DNA of 50,603 nt from Bacillota bacterium. Lineage in GTDB: Bacteria > Actinomycetota > Aquicultoria > Aquicultorales > Aquicultoraceae. Both the position numbers and the translations under genes were made by a program. Shown piece after piece: positions 49,155 through 50,603 of the stretch. The notes beneath the pieces were generated by a model that worked only from the letters and a program-made list of their open reading frames with translations, searched no databases and was not told the origin of the DNA. The stretch spans positions 1 to 50,603 of the forward strand of contig JAIMBH010000017.1 in the NCBI GenBank assembly GCA_023511485.1, written 5' to 3'. Position 1 is the stretch's first letter. Every line of letters begins with the position of its first letter.

Positions 49155-50531
49155 ATTGAAGACCTCGAAGAAATTATCAAGACAGCTTGGCGAAAATGCC
49201 AAGAAGACAATTATTTTGGCGAGTTAGATGACCGTTATCTCACCAGCCTGACCGCTGACGAGGTCTATAGAGCACTTAACCCCTCTCGGATCGTCGAGAG
49301 CGCTGACGGCTGGGATTCTGAATTGATGATATGGTTTTGGCAGTTTGTTGCTGAACCAAACGGGATTAGGGCGGTGATAACTAATGACGGCGCAATCGTT
49401 TGGGATGAAGAGTTAATTGTCAAGGATGCCAATACTGGCAAGGCTACCACCGTTGAAAGTGGCGACAAAGACACAGTAACGGCAGCGATTGAAGAAAGCC
49501 AAAAGCATGTGGTTGAAAAGCCTGAAACTATGGTAGAATCTATACAAGAGACAAAGGAGGGTATAGATGAAGGAACCTCTAAGCCTGGGAGTACAGAGGT
49601 ACATGGAACTGGCGAGAGCCCATTGGAAGGAGCATCGCCCGAAGATGTATCGGGAACTCAAAGCCAAAGGCCAGCTAGAACAGGCACTTCAGCGAGCAGC
49701 GGAGAACACGCTGGAAGCGAAATATCAAATAATAGATCATCTGAGGGAAGTGAATACACCGCCGCAGGACTTCGAGGAGAGAGTGAAGTTCGAGAACATG
49801 ATAGCGCACCAGGCGTGGGAGCTGGTGAGGGAGGAATGGATATTCCTTCCGAGCGAGGAGGACGTACCGAACCTCGGGCAAAATACATAACTCCAGCAGG
49901 AAACAACTACAAGATAACCGCCGATGACCGGCTAGGTGAAGGCTCTCAGAAGCAGAAATACAAAGACAATGTAGCTGCTATTCGTCTACTAAAACAGATC
50001 GAGGCCGAAGGACGCCTTGCTACTCCAGATGAGCAGAAAATCCTTGTAAAGTATGTTGGCTGGGGCGGCATGTCGGGTGTCTTCAACGCCTACACCAACC
50101 GAGAAGAATACAACGGGCTAAAAGAGCTTCTAACAGATAAAGAGTTTGAAGCAGCTCGCGAATCTACGCTTAATGCGCACTATACATCAGAGCCGGTAAT
50201 CCGTGGCATGTACCGTGCGCTTGAGAGGTTTGGCTTTGATGGCGGACGCGTGCTTGAGCCCTCTATGGGCATCGGCAACTTCTTCGGGCTTATGCCGCAT
50301 GACATTCAAGTAAAGTCTAAAATGACCGGCGTTGAACTAGACGATCTCACTGGAAGAATCGCCAAGCAGCTCTATCAAAACGCCGATATCCGGGTGCAAG
50401 GCTTCGAGACTACCAAGCTGCCGGATAACTTCTACGATGTGGCGATATCCAACGTGCCATTTGGTAACTATAAGCTACATGACCCTAAATACAACAAGTA
50501 CAACCTGTCTATCCATGATTATTTCTCCTGA
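49149..50531 (+). pseudogene. Truncated helicase/N6-adenine methylase-type protein of a conjugative element
   Basis: A 460-codon frame from GTG 49149 to a stop at 50529-50531. Residues 1-95 are a small domain with LTSLTADEVYRALNPSRIV and WFWQFVAEPNGIRAVI. Residues 100-245 are Ser/Gly/Glu-rich and low in complexity. Residues 255-460 match the very large helicase plus DNA methylase proteins of integrative elements: LVKYVGWGGMSGVFNAY, VLEPSMGIGNFFG (SAM loop) and ISNVPFGNYK (motif IV). It ends at SIHDYF, where relatives run on for more than a thousand residues. Both ends are broken, so it is a remnant. Confidence 0.8.
49567..49890 (+). CDS. TnpV-like protein, nested in another frame of the preceding gene
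   Basis: A 107-aa frame with its own ribosome site (AAAGGAGGG, 8 nt before ATG 49567). It resembles TnpV of Firmicute mobile elements: RYMELARAHWKEHRPKMYRE, then LKAKGQLEQALQRAAENT, and MIAHQAWELVREEWIF near the end. It is charged, helical and well-formed, whereas the host frame over the same bases is low-complexity Ser/Gly/Glu. So the TnpV-like frame looks like the constrained one. Its role in the element is unknown. Confidence 0.65.
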   Translation: MKEPLSLGVQRYMELARAHWKEHRPKMYRELKAKGQLEQALQRAAENTLEAKYQIIDHLREVNTPPQDFEERVKFENMIAHQAWELVREEWIFLPSEEDVPNLGQNT

Positions 50532-50603
50532 CTTTATCAGTTGAATTTGCAAAACCCCAGGCAGCTGAAGTATAGATGATAAAAAAGCGTGCATTTTGCC
50601 ACT

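Noticed and set aside
49265-49906. Several minus-strand frames over the helicase/methylase remnant
   Set aside because: No ribosome sites and no coherent protein features; they are shadows of the two plus-strand frames.

Overview
The window looks like the chromosome of a Gram-positive-type anaerobe or facultative anaerobe. The features behind this are rubrerythrin and a ferritin-like protein, a Fur/PerR repressor, partner-switching sigma-factor control, BlaI/MecI regulators, strong AGGAGG ribosome sites with frequent GTG and TTG starts, no outer-membrane genes, and a hemE-hemH-hemY cluster in the order used by Gram-positive bacteria. A deep actinobacterial lineage or a Firmicute both fit; the sequence does not settle which. 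Both ends are mobile DNA: a prophage-like segment on the left (1 to about 2.6 kb) and a decayed integrative element on the right, past an intact tRNA-Ile2.

Layout. 1-2.7 kb: split terminase large subunit, tyrosine integrase and the 3' half of a tRNA-Leu. 2.8-10.8 kb: housekeeping genes (glycosyltransferase, HAD phosphatase, flavin reductase, CopZ-like protein, PEP-synthase-like enzyme, small DUF378 and zinc-ribbon proteins, inositol monophosphatase). 10.8-15.1 kb: a MarR regulator divergent from hemE, hemH and hemY. 15.2-21.2 kb: signalling genes (MASE3-PAS-GAF-PP2C phosphatase, PAS protein, a LuxR-type regulator without the phosphorylated aspartate) plus a Tag-like glycosylase, a DehI-like dehalogenase and a PIN protein. 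21.3-27.9 kb: ArsR-WrbA-NifX-like group behind a CsoR-type palindrome, M23 hydrolase, stand-alone LigD phosphoesterase, dehydrogenase, redoxin and M42 peptidase. 28-31.7 kb: a compact candidate RiPP locus. 32-36.2 kb: oxidative-stress genes and a diguanylate cyclase with a haem-binding motif. 36.5-41.6 kb: a secreted protein, a two-component system and three membrane proteins. 41.8-48.7 kb: AcuC, QueD-like protein, amidotransferase, DUF1232 protein, RmuC, a HEPN/MNT toxin-antitoxin pair, a DUF2795 protein and an RsbV/RsbW-type pair. 48.8 kb to the end: tRNA-Ile2 followed by element remnants.

The most interesting part is the minus-strand operon blaI-like, M56 metallopeptidase, a 35-codon peptide gene, and radical SAM/SPASM maturase (31656 down to 28608), followed by a second blaI-like gene. 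The peptide has an acidic leader and a C-terminus rich in Cys and Trp, and it has a perfect ribosome site 15 bp ahead of the maturase. This reads as a radical-SAM peptide system in which the M56 protease and BlaI repressors control expression or process the product. I do not recognise it as a described RiPP class.

Other notable points are consensus-like sigma-B-type promoters ahead of the DUF2795, STAS/anti-sigma and (more weakly) PAS genes; a TnpV-like gene lying entirely inside a helicase/methylase-like gene in another frame; and several long perfect palindromes and 11-bp tandem repeats between genes.
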